Source: Novosphingobium sp. UBA6272 (GTDB lineage: Bacteria; Pseudomonadota; Alphaproteobacteria; Sphingomonadales; Sphingomonadaceae). From it: 64,000 nt of DNA. Below, piece after piece: positions 41,661 through 50,278 of this stretch. Where the stretch lies: NCBI RefSeq assembly GCF_002440635.1, contig NZ_DJUW01000006.1, forward strand, positions 46,181 through 110,180. The letters are read 5' to 3'. Both the position numbers and the translations under genes were made by a program. Position 1 is the first letter of the stretch, and each line of letters opens with the position of its first letter. The notes beneath the pieces are model-generated. The model was given only the letters and a program-made list of their open reading frames with translations. It ran no database searches and was not told the origin of the DNA.

Positions 41661-42322
41661 CCCACGATCCGTTCCAGCGCGAAGCGGGCATAGGCCTCGC
41701 GCGCGGCTTGCCAGTCATCCGCGCCCAATGCCCGCAGTGCGAACAGGCTGCGCTCAACCCGGGTGGCGATCAGGCCGAAGGTGCTGCGCGCGCCTTCGGA
41801 CAGGCCTGGCAGCAAGGCGATTTCGCGCGCGGTGCTGGCCTTCTGGACCCAGCCGGGGCGGACATTGACGATCTGCTGGACCGAGCGGCGCAGCAGCAGG
41901 TGGGTTGCTTCGTCATAGCGGCCCTCGGCAGCAAGACGGTCGGCATCCTCGAGCAGGGCGCGCGCCTCATGCTCCTGCGGGATCCATTCCTCTTCGCCCG
42001 GCGCCGCCTTGCCCTTGTTGCGGCGCCCGGCCAGCGCCGGTTCGAAGATCCGGACCAAGGCATAGATCACGGCAACCGCGAACAGCGCGATCAGCACCCA
42101 CATCAGCACGTTCCAAGTCATGCCGAGCGCCTGGCCGATCGGTTCGAAAATCGCCCGCAGGACATCGCCGATCGCTTTGAGCCAGCCGGGCGTTTCGGAC
42201 GGCTTGGCATCGATATTGATCGGGGTGAACTGGATCGACTTGTCGGCATGCACGGCCTGCCAGTCGCGCGCGGCGTCCTGTGCTGCGGTTGCCCCCTCAA
42301 TGGCCGGTGCCGGTGTGCTCAC
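41657..42322 (-). CDS. DUF4129-domain protein
   Basis: 221 residues from the GTG at 42322; a longer frame to a TTG at 42358 adds an unlikely Arg-rich start. One membrane helix near residues 66-90 (VLMWVLIALFAVAVIYALVR) and a C-terminal DUF4129 domain with EARALLEDADRLAAEGRYDE and ATHLLLRRSVQQI. First gene of the six-gene locus DUF4129-DUF4350-MoxR-DUF58-SpoIIM-RDD. Confidence 0.75.
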   Translation of the reverse strand: MSTPAPAIEGATAAQDAARDWQAVHADKSIQFTPINIDAKPSETPGWLKAIGDVLRAIFEPIGQALGMTWNVLMWVLIALFAVAVIYALVRIFEPALAGRRNKGKAAPGEEEWIPQEHEARALLEDADRLAAEGRYDEATHLLLRRSVQQIVNVRPGWVQKASTAREIALLPGLSEGARSTFGLIATRVERSLFALRALGADDWQAAREAYARFALERIVG

Positions 42323-42382
42323 GCGGGCAGTGTTTGCACGGCGGCGAAGCCGGGGCAAGCCATGGTTGCGGCTAAATTCCGC

Positions 42383-43276
42383 TTAACCGCGAACAAGTTC
42401 CTGACGATAGGTGCCCAGCAGGCGCAGTTCCTTGCAGTGGAACGCCAGTTCTTCCAGCGCCCGGTCAACAGACGGATCGCCTGGCGCGCCGATGATATCG
42501 GCATAGAACATGGTAGCGGCAAAGCTGGCGCCCTTCTGATAGCTTTCCAGCTTGGTCATGTTGACGCCGTTGGTGGCGAAACCGCCCATCGCCTTGTACA
42601 AAGCGGCGGGGATATTCTTCACTTCGAACACGAAAGTGGTCATCGCCGGCGCACCATCAAGGCTGGCCGGATCAAGCGGTTCGCGCGCCAGCACGACGAA
42701 GCGGGTCATGTTGTCGGCCGCATCCTCGACATTGTCGTCGATCACCTTCAGCCCATAGAGCTCGGCAGCGATGCGCGGCGCGACGGCGCAGGCCTGTGGA
42801 TCGCCCTGCTCGGCCACATAGGCCGCGGCCCCGGCGGTATCGGCATAGCTGATCGGCACGATCCCGCGTTCCCGCAAATAGAACCGCGACTGGCCCAGCG
42901 CCTGCGGATGCGAATAGGCCACCGCGAAGGGCCCGTCGCCCAGCGCCATCAGCGCATGGTTGATCGCCATGAAATGCTCGCCGACGATGTAAAGCCCGCT
43001 TTCCGGCAGCAGGAAGTGGATGTCGGCGACGCGGCCATGCTGCGAATTCTCGATCGGAATGATCGCCCGCGCGGCGCGCCCGTCCTTCACCGCTTCCAGC
43101 GCGTCCTCAAAGCTGAAGCAGGGCAGCGGCAGGCAGGCCGGATCAAGCTCGGTCGCGGCGCGGTGCCCGTTGCAGCCCGGCGCGCCTTGAAACGACACCG
43201 CCCGCGCCGGATCGGCAGCGGCGGCCTTGGTCATCTCCTCGACACGGGCGAGCGCAGGGGCGGGGTAGGAATGCAT
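42383..43276 (-). CDS. pheA: Prephenate dehydratase
   Basis: 297 residues. The PDT domain shows VSFQGAPGCNGHRAA, IIPIENSQHGRVADIHFLL and the DNMTRFVVL signature with the catalytic Thr-Arg-Phe; an ACT domain follows from about residue 205. It decarboxylates and dehydrates prephenate to phenylpyruvate for phenylalanine synthesis. In the ACT domain the phenylalanine-binding motifs GALV and ESRP read AALY and ESYQ, so feedback inhibition may differ. Stands 60 bp upstream of the MoxR locus on the same strand. Confidence 0.92.
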   Translation of the reverse strand: MHSYPAPALARVEEMTKAAAADPARAVSFQGAPGCNGHRAATELDPACLPLPCFSFEDALEAVKDGRAARAIIPIENSQHGRVADIHFLLPESGLYIVGEHFMAINHALMALGDGPFAVAYSHPQALGQSRFYLRERGIVPISYADTAGAAAYVAEQGDPQACAVAPRIAAELYGLKVIDDNVEDAADNMTRFVVLAREPLDPASLDGAPAMTTFVFEVKNIPAALYKAMGGFATNGVNMTKLESYQKGASFAATMFYADIIGAPGDPSVDRALEELAFHCKELRLLGTYRQELVRG

Positions 43277-43309
43277 ATTGCGCGTGCCCCTAGGGCGCGT
43301 TGCGGAAAA

Positions 43310-43891
43310 TTACAAATCCGAACTCTTCATTCCGAAGATCGGCGTGTGCGGCTCATGCGCAGCCATGCGGGTCAGCAGCAGGTCGAGCTCGGGCTCGGCG
43401 ATGATGATGCCCTGGTGGGCCGGACGGATGAAGCCGACCTGGATCATGTGGTGGTTGAAGGCGATCAGGTGATCGAAAAAGCCCAGCGCGTTGAGCAGCC
43501 CGACCGGCTTGGCGTGATAGCCAAGCTGGGCCCAGCTGACCGCTTCCCACAGCTCGTCCATCGTTCCGACCCCGCCGGGGATGGTGACGAACCCGTCAGA
43601 CAGGCGGGTGAAGGCGGCCTTGCGCTCGTGCATGTCCTTGACCACGATCAGCTCGGTGCATTCGCGGTTGGCAACCTCGCTGCTGACCAGGGCTTCGGGG
43701 ATCACCCCGATCACCTCGCCGCCTGCCTGCAGCGCTGCCGTGGCCACCGCGCCCATCAGGCCGAGCCGCCCGCCGCCATAGACCACCCCGATCCCGCGCT
43801 CGGCCAGGGTCCGCCCGACCTCTGCCGCCAGTTCGATATAGCGGGGATCGTCCGGCGTTGCCGAACCGCAATAGACCGCAAGGCGCTTCAC
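43310..43891 (-). CDS. LOG-family TIGR00730 Rossmann-fold protein
   Basis: 193 residues starting with GTG. PGGVGTMDELWE is the PGGxGTxxE motif of the LONELY GUY family, and GVVYGGGRLGLMGAVATAAL and YCGSATPDD are further hallmarks. Homologues are cytokinin riboside monophosphate phosphoribohydrolases or, in many bacteria, nucleotide 5'-monophosphate nucleosidases (PpnN-like but shorter). Its start overlaps the stop of the crtI gene, meaning translational coupling. Confidence 0.88.
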   Translation of the reverse strand: MKRLAVYCGSATPDDPRYIELAAEVGRTLAERGIGVVYGGGRLGLMGAVATAALQAGGEVIGVIPEALVSSEVANRECTELIVVKDMHERKAAFTRLSDGFVTIPGGVGTMDELWEAVSWAQLGYHAKPVGLLNALGFFDHLIAFNHHMIQVGFIRPAHQGIIIAEPELDLLLTRMAAHEPHTPIFGMKSSDL

Positions 43892-45414
43892 CGCTTTGTC
43901 TCCACAATCAACCGGGCGGTCGCCTTAGCACCGGCCAGCACGGCTGCAAGCCCCGCGCCCGGATGGGTTCCGGCCCCGACCAGATAGAGGTTGGCCAGCT
44001 TGCCGTCGCGATGATGCGGGCGCAGCGGGCCGGATTGCAGCGGGCTGGCCTCCAGCCCCCAGCCGGCCCCGGACCAGGCGTTGAAATCGAGCGCCAGATC
44101 GCGCGGCGTGGTGTGGAACGCGGTGATGATCCGGTCTTCGATATCGGGCACCAGTCGCCGCCCCACTTCCTTCAGCACCCGCCGCTGCAGCACCGGGCCG
44201 ACCGTGTCCCAGTCGATCGGCAGCTTGGCCAGGTTGGCGACCGGCACGGTGGCGCTCAGCACGCTTTTGCCCGGCGGGGCCAGACCGGGATCGGTCAGGC
44301 TGGGGTGCGACAGCAGGATCATCATGTCCTGCGGCAGGACGCCGTGAGTGAAGATATCGTCGATCAGTCCGGCAAAGCGCGGGCCGAACAGCGCCATCCG
44401 GTGCGGGATCCCCGGCCAGGTCCCTTCCAGCCCGAAATGGACCGTAAAGGCCGAGGGGGAGAAGCGCTTCTCGACCAGGCTGCGGGCCATGGCCGGGCCG
44501 CGCTGGGTACCGCGCAGCAAGTCGCGATAGGTGTGGACCACATCGGCATTGCTGGCCGCCAGCGTCACCGCGCTGCGCCAGCCGCTGGCGCATTCGATCT
44601 CGGTCACGCGGTTGCCGACCGTGTGGACCCGCACCACCGGATCGTGCAGCCGCAATTCTCCGCCCAGCTTCTGGAACCGTTCGGCCAGCACCTGGGCCAA
44701 TCGTCCGATCCCGCCTTCGGGCCACCACGCCGGACCCAGGCCAGCCGGGATCTGGCCAAGCAGGCCGAGCGCCGAGCTGCCGAACGGATTGGCCCCCGAA
44801 AGCAGCGCCTGAAAGGCCAGCGCCTCGCGCAGCTTCTCGCTCTTGACGAAATGGGCAGCCAGCCCCGCCGGGCTGCGCCAGCCCTGGTGGCGGACCAGCG
44901 GGCCGATGGCTTCGAGCGCGGCGAGCGGCGAGCCCTGGGCCTGTTCGGCCAGCCGCTGCCAGGCGTCGCTGCGGCTGGCGGCGCACCATTGCACGAATTC
45001 TTCGTAACCCGGCAGGTCCTGCGGGGCGAGCCGTGCCAGCTGGGCCGCGTCGGCCGGCAGATCGAGCACCGTGCCGTCGGGCCAGTTGCAGCGCCAGGCC
45101 GGCGCAACTTCAAGCAAGGGCAGGTCATCGGCGAGGTCTTCGCCGGTCAGGCTCCACAAATCGCGCAGCGCGGCGGGATCGGGAAGCGCACCAGGTCCGG
45201 CATCGAAGGTGAAGCCGTCACGCTGCCAGCTGCGGATCAGCCCGCCAACCTGTTCGCGCGCCTCGACCAGGACCGTTGCCTGCCCGGACGCCTGCAACCG
45301 GATCGCCAGCGCCAGCCCGCCGATCCCGCCGCCGATCACGCAGGCGCGTGGGGTCACCGGGGCCAAGGAAGCGGCCGGAGTTGAAGGCTGTTGAGTGGAC
45401 TTGCGCCGCGCCAT
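43888..45414 (-). CDS. crtI: CrtI-type phytoene desaturase (FAD-dependent)
   Basis: 508 residues. An N-terminal Rossmann motif CVIGGGIGGLALAIRLQASG, the QVGGLIRSWQRDGFTFDAGP segment, and the C-terminal FAD motif LYLVGAGTHPGAGLAAVLAG are typical of the CrtI/CrtN family. In sphingomonads CrtI turns phytoene into lycopene for nostoxanthin-type yellow carotenoids. No other crt gene is adjacent, and the GGxxR of CrtI is GGLIR, so a related desaturase or oxidoreductase function is possible. Start at 45414 gives a basic MARRKSTQQ leader. Confidence 0.8.
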   Translation of the reverse strand: MARRKSTQQPSTPAASLAPVTPRACVIGGGIGGLALAIRLQASGQATVLVEAREQVGGLIRSWQRDGFTFDAGPGALPDPAALRDLWSLTGEDLADDLPLLEVAPAWRCNWPDGTVLDLPADAAQLARLAPQDLPGYEEFVQWCAASRSDAWQRLAEQAQGSPLAALEAIGPLVRHQGWRSPAGLAAHFVKSEKLREALAFQALLSGANPFGSSALGLLGQIPAGLGPAWWPEGGIGRLAQVLAERFQKLGGELRLHDPVVRVHTVGNRVTEIECASGWRSAVTLAASNADVVHTYRDLLRGTQRGPAMARSLVEKRFSPSAFTVHFGLEGTWPGIPHRMALFGPRFAGLIDDIFTHGVLPQDMMILLSHPSLTDPGLAPPGKSVLSATVPVANLAKLPIDWDTVGPVLQRRVLKEVGRRLVPDIEDRIITAFHTTPRDLALDFNAWSGAGWGLEASPLQSGPLRPHHRDGKLANLYLVGAGTHPGAGLAAVLAGAKATARLIVETKR

Positions 45415-45477
45415 GCCCCAGGTTGTAGAACCACCGCGCGCCAATGGAAAGCGCACCGGACAGCGCGCGCCGGTTGA

Positions 45478-46236
45478 TCAGTTGGCCATGGCCTTTTCGA
45501 ACAGGGTGCGAAGGGCCTGCCCAAAGGCTTCCCGCTCTTCCGGGGTCGACATTTCGTCGATCTTGGGCTGCTCGATGCCCTGCATCGCCTGCGAAATCAG
45601 CCCGAGCTTGGCAAAGACGGGCCGCTTGCTCATGCGAATGAACTCCTCTTTTTCAGCCGGGCTCAGCGTTGGCAAGAACCTCGCCAACCCGGCATTGAGG
45701 CTTTTGTCCACATCGGCATTGACCATCGGCTGGCTCGAACTGCCTGACTGAAGCGCCTGATCGACGGTTTTGTCGAATGTCATGCTGCCTGAGAACGCTT
45801 TCATCAGTTTGCGCCCGACCGGGGAATCATAGAACTGTCCGAGTTCCGCTGCCTCGGCTGCGGTATAGTGCCGGGCAAAGCGCGCCGCGACCCGCTCACG
45901 CATGATGGAGGTGGAACGGGTCATCCAGGTCTTGAGAAAAGGCATGGCCATGGTGCGGAACTCGGCCCGCATCCCGGGGTTGCGCTCAGCGAGCTGCGCC
46001 ATGCGCGGCTCGTTGCGGACCAGCCCATCAAAAATCGAATCCGCTCCCGCCTGGGCCATCGCCTGGATATCGACCCCGCCCAAAATGACATCGTAAAGCC
46101 GCAAATGGGCCTGATCGACTGCGACGGTCGCGGTCTCGGCCGGCTTTGCTGCCGCGTCGGTCTGGGCGGCAAGCAACCCGGGCTGGGCCAGGGCGAGGAC
46201 TGAGAAAGCGGCGAGAGCTTTGAAACGGCGAGTCAA
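45478..46236 (-). CDS. Exported DUF2059-domain protein
   Basis: 252 residues from a TTG at 46236, which follows GGAG with 7-nt spacing; the open frame continues further upstream over the DUF2585 gene but only as a shadow. Signal peptide TRRFKALAAFSVLALAQPGL, then a helical domain with FARHYTAAEAAELGQFYDSP and VGRKLMKAFSGSMT, the core of DUF2059. Periplasmic, function unknown. Confidence 0.75.
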   Translation of the reverse strand: MTRRFKALAAFSVLALAQPGLLAAQTDAAAKPAETATVAVDQAHLRLYDVILGGVDIQAMAQAGADSIFDGLVRNEPRMAQLAERNPGMRAEFRTMAMPFLKTWMTRSTSIMRERVAARFARHYTAAEAAELGQFYDSPVGRKLMKAFSGSMTFDKTVDQALQSGSSSQPMVNADVDKSLNAGLARFLPTLSPAEKEEFIRMSKRPVFAKLGLISQAMQGIEQPKIDEMSTPEEREAFGQALRTLFEKAMAN

Positions 46237-46326
46237 ATTTGTTCTCCATTGCCTGCAAAGCCAGGTCCGACCGGGGGCGGCCCGAGTCTGTTGCGCGAAC
46301 GATAGCAAGGCCTTAGCCTGTTGACC

Positions 46327-46926
46327 ATGACCCAGCCCCAACCCAGCCTCCTGCCTGAACGTCGCGGCCTGCTGCTCAGCCTGTTTGCGGCCCTGGCGAC
46401 CGGAGCGGCCCTGCTCGCCATGGGCCGCACCGCGATCTGCCAATGCGGCACGGTCAAGCTCTGGCACGGGGTGGTCCAGTCGAGCGAGAACAGCCAGCAC
46501 ATCGCCGATTGGTACAGCTTCAGCCACGTGATTCACGGGCTGCTGTTCTATTTCTTCGCGCATATCCTGTGGCGGCGCTGGAAGCTGCTGGGCGGCAAGC
46601 CGGCGATCTGGGCCTTGCCGATCGCGATCGCATTCGAAGCGTTCTGGGAACTGCTGGAAAATTCGCCACTGATCATCGATCGCTACCGCGCGGTGACGGT
46701 CAGCTTCGGTTACGAGGGCGACAGCGTGCTCAATTCGCTGTCGGATATCGGTTTCATGGCGCTGGGCTTCTGGATAGCCAGCAAGCTGCCGTGGAAGGTC
46801 AGCCTGGCCATGGCAATCGTGTTCGAGCTGTTCACCCTGCTCATGATCCGCGACAACCTGACGCTCAACGTGCTGATGCTGGTCTGGCCGCTGGAGGCAG
46901 TGCGGGCATGGCAGGGAGCGGCCTGA
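46327..46926 (+). CDS. DUF2585 (UPF0314) membrane protein
   Basis: 199 residues from the ATG at 46327 (a TTG two codons upstream is possible). Four to five membrane helices; WYSFSHVIHGLLFYFFAHIL, AFEAFWELLENSPLIIDRYR and DSVLNSLSDIGFMALGFWIA are the conserved blocks of UPF0314, a family confined mainly to alphaproteobacteria. Conserved His, Glu and Asp in the membrane suggest enzymatic activity; unknown. Confidence 0.85.
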   Translation: MTQPQPSLLPERRGLLLSLFAALATGAALLAMGRTAICQCGTVKLWHGVVQSSENSQHIADWYSFSHVIHGLLFYFFAHILWRRWKLLGGKPAIWALPIAIAFEAFWELLENSPLIIDRYRAVTVSFGYEGDSVLNSLSDIGFMALGFWIASKLPWKVSLAMAIVFELFTLLMIRDNLTLNVLMLVWPLEAVRAWQGAA

Positions 46927-46983
46927 GCCGCTCCCCGCGCGCGACGCAGGCGCGACGCAGGGTCGCGTCATTCCCGCGCTTGA

Positions 46984-47949
46984 TCAGGGACGCACGATCC
47001 CTGAAGCGGTCTGTCCGTTGAGTGTGACATAAGGCACGCTGTTCTTCAGCCAACACATAGCCGCATCATTCTGCACGCCGGGTCGGACCCAGGTGAATGA
47101 ACGGCATTGGCGATTGCCGGCGCAAGCGATCGCGCAGGCCCGGCCACTGTCTGCCGCCGTGGTGAAATTGGCGATGTCCGATCCGGGCAGATCGATCCCG
47201 CCCAGGCGGCGGAATCGGTCGGACGCGTTCGATCCTGTCACCGTGCCGATCTGCACCCAGCCGAAGCGGTCGGCTGCATCCTGGTTGGTCGGCTCGGCAA
47301 CTCCGCCCAGCACGGTCAATTGGAACACCTGCCCGGCGCGCCCGTCGCAGGGTTCGATCTGCAACTGCGCGCCTTCCTGCACCGCGCCGCCCACGCTCCA
47401 GCAGCGCCCGTCGGTGGTGCGGAAACGTTAGCGACCCAGCGCGGTTCGGACCATGACCAGCTGCTGGTCCTCCGCGCCGCGAAAGGCCGGATTGCCGCCC
47501 GCGCCGATCGTCATCCCGCAGGGGTTGAAATCGACCCGCGGCGCGCCGATCAGCACATTGCGCGCAATCCCGGCGCACTCGCCGCGGTTGTTGATCCGCC
47601 AACGGACATTGCTGGTTGCCGGGAACAGCGGCACGGCGGCCAGAGCGGGGGACAGTTCCAGGTTCTGGTTGGCATCGAACCCGTCGCATTGGCGCAGCTT
47701 GAGGTATGGCACCTGCGAGCGGGTATCGCCATTGGCCCAGGCCAGGCATTGGTCGCTGCCTGCCACCTGGATCATGTAGGTGGCCGGGGCCGGATCGGTC
47801 CACTGGTCCGGCCCAAGCCAGGTGTCGCGCGCCATCACCGATTGCAGCACGGGTGGCGGCAAGAGCTGGGTCAGGTCCTGAGCGGCGATCATGCCGGGCA
47901 GCACGGCCAGCCCGGTGGCGATCACGGCGGCGATTGAAAGTCTGCGCAT
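46984..47949 (-). pseudogene. Secreted PAN-domain protein interrupted by an in-frame stop (module 2)
   Basis: The frame runs from the ATG at 47949 (signal peptide MRRLSIAAVIATGLAVLPGM) to 46984 but is broken by a TAA at 47428-47430. Both halves are in the same frame and align with the paralogue at 27820: before the stop QQLVMVRTALGR, after it RFRTTDGRCWSVGGAVQEG, then a PAN_4 domain (TAADSGRACAIACAGNRQCR) and the same SGIVRP ending. The first 173 residues alone would be a ricin-like region without the PAN domain. A recent nonsense mutation or a sequencing error fits best; readthrough is possible. It follows the intact PAN gene by 25 bp. Confidence 0.75.
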
Positions 47950-47974
47950 CGGATGCTCCCTTGATCGTAGCGGA

Positions 47975-49006
47975 TCAGCGCACAAAGCCGCTGATCACCT
48001 GGTACCGGGCGGCGGGGCCACGGTTGACCACTTGCGGATTGCCGGTCTTCCAGTTGCAGCGCGGGGCGGTGTTGCCGCTGTAGCCGGCCGCAGTCCAGGT
48101 CCAGCCCTTGCAGCGGTCCAGCTCGGCGCAGCGCTTGGCGCAGTAGTCTCCGGAATCCGCTGCCGTATCGAAGCTTTCATCCCCGCCGCCGACCAGCTCC
48201 ACACCCAGCGCCTTGGCAATCGAATAGTGGCCGGTCGGGGTCAGATACCACCCGGCCTTGCGCAGCGTGGCTTCTTCGAACCCGGCAGCGATCGGTCCCA
48301 TCCACACGGCTTGCCATTGCTGATCCGGGGTGGCGTTGCAGGTCCACTGGACCACGCCGGTGCCGCCATTTCGTCCGCTTTCCCGCAGCGCCCAGCAATC
48401 AAGCGATTCCTGTCCGCCGGTCAGCAGCCGGAACTCAACGGTGTCGCGGCCCGACTTGCGGATCGCGAAGCGCTGGTCTGGCGCGCCTGCCCAGGTCCAG
48501 TCGGGTCCCGCTGCATCGCAAGAGCGCAATTCGATCCGCGGCGCGCCGATCAGCACTCCGCGGGCAACCGTCATGCAGGCGGTCAGCTCCCCGGCGCCCG
48601 GAGGACGCTGGCCCTGGAACCGCAGTCGGTTATCGTTGCCGCGGATGGTGTAACCGCCAGCCCGGTGCGGGATTACGACCCAATAGTTGTTGTACCCCGC
48701 GTGTTGCCACCCGTCGTCGCGGTCGCAGTCCCAGGTTTCGAGCGGCGGCGTGGGCCCGGTATCGGAAACCACAGCGCAGAGGCCCGAATGTAGTGAGCGG
48801 AAGCGGTAGACGCCGGGGCGCATGCCTTTGCCCTGGTAGAGTGCCCGGGACTGTTCGTTGGTCAGCGGCGGGCCCTGGACCGGCGTGGCCAGCGGCTGGA
48901 CGCCGTTCTGGACGGCACTGGGATCAACCACCACCTGCGCGGCCAGGGCCGCGGCCGAGGCCACCAGCGCTACGCCAAGGGTGAAAGTCAGCAATTTGAA
49001 ACGCAT
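47975..49006 (-). CDS. Secreted PAN-domain protein with ricin-like region (module 2)
   Basis: 343 residues. Signal peptide (about residues 1-22). The N-terminal two thirds have beta-trefoil-like motifs with paired Cys and Trp (YRFRSLHSGLCAVVSDTG, then DNRLRFQGQRPPGAGELTAC and CNATPDQQWQAVWMGP). The PAN_4 domain near the end reads FDTAADSGDYCAKRCAELDR and CKGWTWTAAGYSG, ending SGFVR as in the other paralogues. Probably an extracellular or surface binding protein. Lies between its LuxR regulator (upstream) and the broken paralogue (downstream), with the conserved dyad 60 bp ahead of its start. Confidence 0.75.
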   Translation of the reverse strand: MRFKLLTFTLGVALVASAAALAAQVVVDPSAVQNGVQPLATPVQGPPLTNEQSRALYQGKGMRPGVYRFRSLHSGLCAVVSDTGPTPPLETWDCDRDDGWQHAGYNNYWVVIPHRAGGYTIRGNDNRLRFQGQRPPGAGELTACMTVARGVLIGAPRIELRSCDAAGPDWTWAGAPDQRFAIRKSGRDTVEFRLLTGGQESLDCWALRESGRNGGTGVVQWTCNATPDQQWQAVWMGPIAAGFEEATLRKAGWYLTPTGHYSIAKALGVELVGGGDESFDTAADSGDYCAKRCAELDRCKGWTWTAAGYSGNTAPRCNWKTGNPQVVNRGPAARYQVISGFVR

Positions 49007-49066
49007 GGCTGCTTCTCCGGCAATTCGATCGGAAAGCAGGGATGCCGTGCTCGCCCGACAAGGGCG

Positions 49067-49082
49067 CTACCCAAATTGCTAG
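49067..49082 (-). promoter_or_regulatory. LuxR-regulon dyad, site 3 (CTAGCA-ATTT-GGGTAG on minus strand)
   Basis: It overlaps the stop codon of the LuxR gene (49079-49081) and ends 60 bp before the ATG of the PAN gene at 49006. TAGCGC follows in the same direction, as at 20312 and 50279. Confidence 0.7.
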
Positions 49083-50239
49083 GGTGCGATTGTCGGAGCC
49101 GTTCCGGCCGGATCGACCCAGCCACCAGGTGCATCGCGCAGCAACGCAACCAGCTCGCTCTGGCGGCTGGTCCCGGTCTTCGCGAAGATCCCGCGCAGCA
49201 GGAAGCGTTCGGCATTGACCGAGACCCCGCGCGAGGTCGCTGCGTCCTCAAGCGATCGCCCATCGGCCAGCAAAGTGGCGAGCCGCGCTTCGGCCGGGGT
49301 CATGTCGAACCATTCGACATAGCGTTTGACCGCGTCCTGCCTGATCCCACCGGGATGGACGCTGCCGACCAGCAGCACCCGCCCACCTTCGATCGGGCCG
49401 CACAAGGTTTGCGCCATCGGCCCATCGATCCGCATCGCCAACGCGCGCATCGCCGGGCGATCATGGGGCTCGATCGAAAAGGCCAGACTGGGCGCAGGGT
49501 CCTTACCCCGGGCCAGCGCGAGCAGGGCCGCGTGGGTTTTGCGATCGCGCAGCATCAACCGTCCGTCCCGCGCATCCCCATAGCCTCCGCCCAGCACTTC
49601 GTTGCCGTGACCGTTGGCATAGAGCAGCTCCAGATCCGGTCCCAGAATCAGCGTTGCCGAAGGCGACCGCTCAAGCGCAGCTTCGGCATTGGCGGCGCGC
49701 AGATTGGCCTCGCCCAGGCGGCGGCTGATCCGGGTGGCGCGCTGGATATGCGGCAGATAGCGCGAAACGGCATCGATCAGATTGTCGACCGGCCCGCTGT
49801 CTGGGCCGGGCACAACCAGGCCGAGATGCTGCGGACCGGCCCGGTCGATCACCCCGATCAAGGCGGAATCGATATCCCATGTACACAGGAAACTGCGATA
49901 GAGTTCGGAGGCGCGGAACTCCTCGCGGCTCAGCAGCGCATCAGTGTGGGCCACCGTGCCGACCGGCTGGGCATGGCCATACTGGCTCCACGGATTGCGC
50001 CCGGCAAAGGCGGCGATGTAGCCCTGGCGGGCGAACTCGGCGACCCCGAAGGCCCCGACGAAGCGTCCGCCCGGCGGGTTCAGCCGCTCCCACAGCAGGA
50101 AGGCGATGTCCCAGCGCGGTGGCGCGGTGCGGTTGATAATCCCTGCCATGGCCACGTCCCAATGCGCCGGATTGAGCGCGGATTCGTAGATGTCCGCAAC
50201 GGTCCGGTCGAACTGGTCGAGAGTAAGCTTGTTGCCCAT
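49079..50239 (-). CDS. LuxR-family transcriptional regulator, PAN module 2
   Basis: 386 residues, paralogue of 26580-27737 over the whole length (AGRNPWS against AGRNEWS; FLLRGIFAKTGTSRQ against FLLKGIFAKTGVNRQ). The N-terminal domain has ADIYESALNPAHWDVAMAGI, the C-terminus the helix-turn-helix MTPAEARLATLLADGRSLED. No phosphorylation receiver or acyl-homoserine-lactone domain is recognised, so the signal it senses is unknown. Transcribed away from the lipoprotein gene at 50352, with a dyad between them. Confidence 0.82.
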   Translation of the reverse strand: MGNKLTLDQFDRTVADIYESALNPAHWDVAMAGIINRTAPPRWDIAFLLWERLNPPGGRFVGAFGVAEFARQGYIAAFAGRNPWSQYGHAQPVGTVAHTDALLSREEFRASELYRSFLCTWDIDSALIGVIDRAGPQHLGLVVPGPDSGPVDNLIDAVSRYLPHIQRATRISRRLGEANLRAANAEAALERSPSATLILGPDLELLYANGHGNEVLGGGYGDARDGRLMLRDRKTHAALLALARGKDPAPSLAFSIEPHDRPAMRALAMRIDGPMAQTLCGPIEGGRVLLVGSVHPGGIRQDAVKRYVEWFDMTPAEARLATLLADGRSLEDAATSRGVSVNAERFLLRGIFAKTGTSRQSELVALLRDAPGGWVDPAGTAPTIAP

Positions 50240-50278
50240 GGCTCTGCCGCGCAGGCTATCGCCTGAATTTTGCAGGGT

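Noticed and set aside
41708..43987. 759-residue plus-strand open frame over DUF4129/pheA/LOG genes
   Set aside because: Antisense shadow; it spans three well-supported genes on the minus strand and shows low-complexity Arg/Gly/Asp-rich composition.
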